Source of the DNA: Farysia itapuensis
Taxonomy: Eukaryota > Basidiomycota > Ustilaginomycetes > Ustilaginales > Ustilaginaceae
Assembly (NCBI GenBank): GCA_023212645.1
Contig: JALBYC010000005.1
Location: 62,001-126,000, forward strand
DNA length: 64,000 nucleotides
Direction: 5' to 3'
In this document: positions 61,365 through 64,000 of the stretch, one piece after another
Layout of the letters: each line of letters starts with the position of its first letter
Numbering within the stretch: the stretch's first letter is position 1
Made by a program: the position numbers and the translations under genes
The notes under the pieces: generated by a model
Told to the model about the DNA's origin: nothing
Databases searched by the model: none
What the model saw: only the letters and a program-made list of their open reading frames with translations

Positions 61365-62840
61365 ATGAGTACCTCTGCTCAGCCAATGCGACAGCCTCTG
61401 GCTGAATTACCGCTGCACCTCTACGTGTCGCAGTCACTAGAGAGCTCTGCGAACGCTCTCAATCCCTTCTTGACCGAGCCAAAGACGCCGTCTCGTTCGC
61501 GTTCACCGTCTTTGCCCTTGAGTCAGAGGAATTCGCGCTCGGTGTCGCCTCACAAGCAAGCTGTTCTTCAAAGCCATCGTCGCGTGCGAGAGGGATCTAT
61601 ATCTTCCACCAGCGTCGCGTCCCAACAATCTAGTGCGACTGACTCCGCATCTCAACACACTGTCGACGTCGAATCCGTCTTGTCTCCTCGCAGGCTGTTT
61701 CCGGCGCGCTCTTCACAAACGTCTCACGACCTCGATCAGGGCTCTGCTTTGCCTGGCTCTACTGGACCATCGCAGTTTTCTCCAAGAAATGTCGGCAAAG
61801 TCGCACACCATCCGAGCAGTCGACCCAGCACTCCCAGCGACTCGAAAACCACACCATCCAACTTGCGTCTGCATCGTCCCCCGCACACAAGTGGGCCCAA
61901 GCCTGCCAACTTGATGGAGCCAAGTCCCTCTACGCAGCGCTACTCAGAGCCACGAGTTCATCATCACAACCCGCAGACAGACCTCGCTGAACCAGTCACC
62001 CCGTCCCGGTCCAGACAGTTGCCTACACCCCTGTCGCTTGATGCACGTCCTCGAGAAGCATCTTCCAATGCTTTTGGACCAACCGATCAGCCAGCAAATC
62101 CGGTGGAATTGCTTCAAAGTCTTCCAAAGAAGAAGCATCGCGTGAGCCGCACAGAGATCGCTATCGCTCACGAAGAGGCGGGGGCCGGCCCTACCGGTAG
62201 TCCAAGTCCATGCAAGGTAGCCGACTTTGTTCCCTTGCCTGACCACGGACCAAAGTCAGCTGTGACCTGGGCAGTGTACGAGGATCCGCAGATCGCAGAC
62301 GTGACGACCGAATGTCCTGCCATGTCGGCAGATGGGCTTGCTCAGGCTGCGCAACGGCAGACTAGTCCGAGCCCGAGTATGGCAACGAACAGTGTCCCAT
62401 CTACCCCAAACAAGGAAAATCGTCTGCCAGACTCAGATCTTCTCGCAGCTAGAGCTGTTCCTGCTCCCCTTCCAGACCGGGCGTATAGTGCGAGCGCTGT
62501 GCCGACGTCTTCCACTCCCTCGCGGAAGCGTGGCACTGGAGGCCGACTGAGTCTACTTGCGAATGCTGGCGATGATTCTGCCAAAGAGAAAGCTGTTGTC
62601 AATGAGCCGTTGGAGTCCGTCGCTCCCCTCTCTGCGTCCAAACGAAGCAGAAATCAGGAGAATGCTCCCGCACAAGACGAATCGTTATCCTCTCGCAAGA
62701 CGTCACATTCTCGAAAAGGCTCGACAAACAACCCCACTTCGGAAGCATCACAGGGGCGCAGGAAAGTTTCGGTACGACACATGCAGCACGAACAGCCAGA
62801 CGGTGACCAGATCTCATCCCGAACTCGGTCGCGAACCTAA
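61365..62840 (+). CDS. Disordered protein with CDK sites, RRLF motif and KEN box
   Basis: A 491-residue protein from the first ATG at 61365, mostly Ser/Pro/Thr-rich and disordered. Seven sites fit the full CDK consensus S/T-P-x-K/R: T41, S61, S107, T212, S281, T347, T384. A cyclin-docking RxL motif RRLF sits at 109-112, right after S107. A KEN box is at 350-352 (STPNKENRLP), and an RxxL degron-like RLSL at 394-397. Better-ordered islands are PLAELPLHLYV (11-21) and NPVELLQSLPKKKHRVSRTE (245-264), with FVPLPDHGPKSAVTWAVYED (288-307). I recognise no family. The motifs suggest a cell-cycle protein phosphorylated by CDK and destroyed by APC/C, which is inference. Confidence 0.75.
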   Translation: MSTSAQPMRQPLAELPLHLYVSQSLESSANALNPFLTEPKTPSRSRSPSLPLSQRNSRSVSPHKQAVLQSHRRVREGSISSTSVASQQSSATDSASQHTVDVESVLSPRRLFPARSSQTSHDLDQGSALPGSTGPSQFSPRNVGKVAHHPSSRPSTPSDSKTTPSNLRLHRPPHTSGPKPANLMEPSPSTQRYSEPRVHHHNPQTDLAEPVTPSRSRQLPTPLSLDARPREASSNAFGPTDQPANPVELLQSLPKKKHRVSRTEIAIAHEEAGAGPTGSPSPCKVADFVPLPDHGPKSAVTWAVYEDPQIADVTTECPAMSADGLAQAAQRQTSPSPSMATNSVPSTPNKENRLPDSDLLAARAVPAPLPDRAYSASAVPTSSTPSRKRGTGGRLSLLANAGDDSAKEKAVVNEPLESVAPLSASKRSRNQENAPAQDESLSSRKTSHSRKGSTNNPTSEASQGRRKVSVRHMQHEQPDGDQISSRTRSRT

Positions 62841-63107
62841 AGTTATGGTCTCTCTCACCTCGTGCCTCTGTATCATCGTCCTGTTTCTCATGTAATCTTG
62901 CTCTTGTGTAATGTATTGTACGTTGTGTTGACGACTTGATAGTCCCGCTGTTTGTAAATTTGGGCTTTGCTGAAAGCCGAAAAAGCCGAGCTAATCGCCG
63001 CGGCGTCACGTCCAGTATCGCACGCCAAAGACGCTTCGCTCGGACCCATCAGGTCTCAACAAGACACAATCGCCGGAACAGGTTTCCTCTCGCCAGTGTC
63101 GCTTGGA

Positions 63108-64000
63108 ATGGAGGAATCGACGTGCATGTCCTCCCTGAAAGTGATACGTCAGCTGTGGGAAGCAGCCGGTCTGCCGGCCTCTGTGTTGAGCAACACGATC
63201 GCAGCGAAGAACCTTCAGCTGCCGAACGACCCGGGAGAAGGTACGCAGTCTATCAGGTCGTCATTTCCCATCTCAGCTGCCGCACAGGGCACTGTCGCTG
63301 CCACAGCTCTTGCGCAGCATTTTTACCAAGCACTGATGAACATGCGAACAGAATGCAAGACCCCGCTGACTGAGAACGAGCTAGGACAATACATCAGCAA
63401 GCTAGTTCTGCCTCCGGTCAACGTAGACGCTAGACATGCCGTGCTTGAGTTCAAAGGCTGGACTCGGGTCTTTTCGCCTTCTGGACAAAAGCAGCAGACC
63501 GATTCGGGAAGTATGCTCGCACAGTCCCGGGATCCCTCAGATCCCGAGTCTAGGCGAGCTCTCGGAATACCTGACGACGCCGTCTCTGATTGGGACAGCT
63601 TGGCAGGCCTTTATCACACGAAACCGCAGACGCAGCAAAGTCAGACACTAGATATGGTCCGGATCCATACCAACTTCCCTCACCACAAGCTCGGGATATT
63701 GCAGCTGCTTTCTCTAGCTCCAGCAGACCTCAAGTGGACGGACGCCGCAGTGCCGTCGTTACTTCGGAGCATGAAGCGCGAACAAGTGCAAGAAAAGCTG
63801 AGCACCTGGACCGCAGAAGAGTTTGAGACCGAGGCTCAGAGGCGCAAGCTTTGCGTAACCGCCTATCGCAGCGATACACAGTGGAACGAGTCCTTGATGG
63901 GCAAAGCGTTGAGAACCTGGGTGAGGGACAACGACGGTGCTCCCTTTCGAGTCCGAAGGCTGACAGGCGGTACGAGTAGAGTCACAGCTCCCAAGCCAAG
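63108..64000 (+). CDS. CaiB/BaiF-type CoA-transferase family protein, 3' end outside window
   Basis: An open frame runs from the ATG at 63108 to the window end (297 codons) without a stop, so the gene is truncated here. The start reads MEESTCMSSLKVIRQLWEAA; a second ATG at 63126 is also possible. Later blocks match fungal CaiB/BaiF (family III) CoA-transferases: VNVDARHAVLEFKGW, LAGLYHTK then LDMVRIHTNFPHHKLGIL, KREQVQEKLSTWTAEEFE and RRKLCVTAYRS. These enzymes move CoA between carboxylic acids such as oxalate/formate or carnitine, or act as acyl-CoA racemases; the substrate is not deducible. The catalytic Asp region would lie past the window end. Confidence 0.8.
   Translation, partial: MEESTCMSSLKVIRQLWEAAGLPASVLSNTIAAKNLQLPNDPGEGTQSIRSSFPISAAAQGTVAATALAQHFYQALMNMRTECKTPLTENELGQYISKLVLPPVNVDARHAVLEFKGWTRVFSPSGQKQQTDSGSMLAQSRDPSDPESRRALGIPDDAVSDWDSLAGLYHTKPQTQQSQTLDMVRIHTNFPHHKLGILQLLSLAPADLKWTDAAVPSLLRSMKREQVQEKLSTWTAEEFETEAQRRKLCVTAYRSDTQWNESLMGKALRTWVRDNDGAPFRVRRLTGGTSRVTAPKP

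Overview
The window looks like a gene-dense, intron-poor stretch of a basidiomycete chromosome, most likely from the smut lineage (Ustilaginomycotina). The evidence is core eukaryotic genes only (nucleoporin, TFIIE, exocyst, ATR, PRP43), large single-exon genes, rare short introns (mostly 62-72 bp, GTA[A/T/C]G donors, CTGAC-like branch sites), Ser/Ala/Gln-rich disordered tails, and compact divergent gene pairs. I cannot name the species. I see no transposon, rRNA, tRNA, CRISPR array, virus remnant or secondary-metabolite cluster.

Layout. 1-9 kb: the 3' part of an FG nucleoporin, a peroxisomal 3-ketoacyl-CoA thiolase with a clear PTS2, and the divergent SSU-processome pair SAS10/UTP3 and FCF2. 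9.7-17.5 kb: chromatin factor EPL1 with a 30-glutamine run, CK2 regulatory subunit CKB1, and the divergent pair SND3/PHO88 and TOM22. 17.7-25.8 kb: sterol-homeostasis factor ARV1, a VWA-domain protein, RNA helicase PRP43, a mitochondrial 3-hydroxyacyl-CoA dehydrogenase, a small unknown basic protein and prefoldin subunit 5. 26-38.3 kb: a large unrecognised mitochondrial-type protein, ATP synthase delta, TFIIE beta, a peroxisomal ABCD half transporter and a PPR protein. 38.4-46.6 kb: exocyst SEC3 divergent from a SYLF/YSC84 protein, then glycogenin. 47.2-55.5 kb: an ATR-family checkpoint kinase in one 7.8 kb exon, divergent from a tiny three-exon MOZART1 (MZT1) gene. 56-64 kb: an unknown four-TM protein, urease accessory protein UreF, an unknown three-TM protein, a possible small Cys-rich protein, a disordered protein dense in CDK sites with an RRLF cyclin-docking motif and a KEN box, and the 5' part of a CaiB/BaiF-type CoA-transferase running off the window.

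Functional themes. Thiolase, HADH and the ABCD transporter cover fatty acyl-CoA import and beta-oxidation but are scattered, not clustered. SAS10, FCF2 and PRP43 all act in ribosome biogenesis. TOM22, ATP16, HADH and the PPR protein serve mitochondria. Several divergent pairs join related functions (SAS10/FCF2, SND3/TOM22, SEC3/YSC84). Splicing was rebuilt by hand for ten genes from reading-frame closure and family conservation. The least explained locus, and the best candidate for something undescribed, is the probable CDK-regulated protein at 61365-62840.
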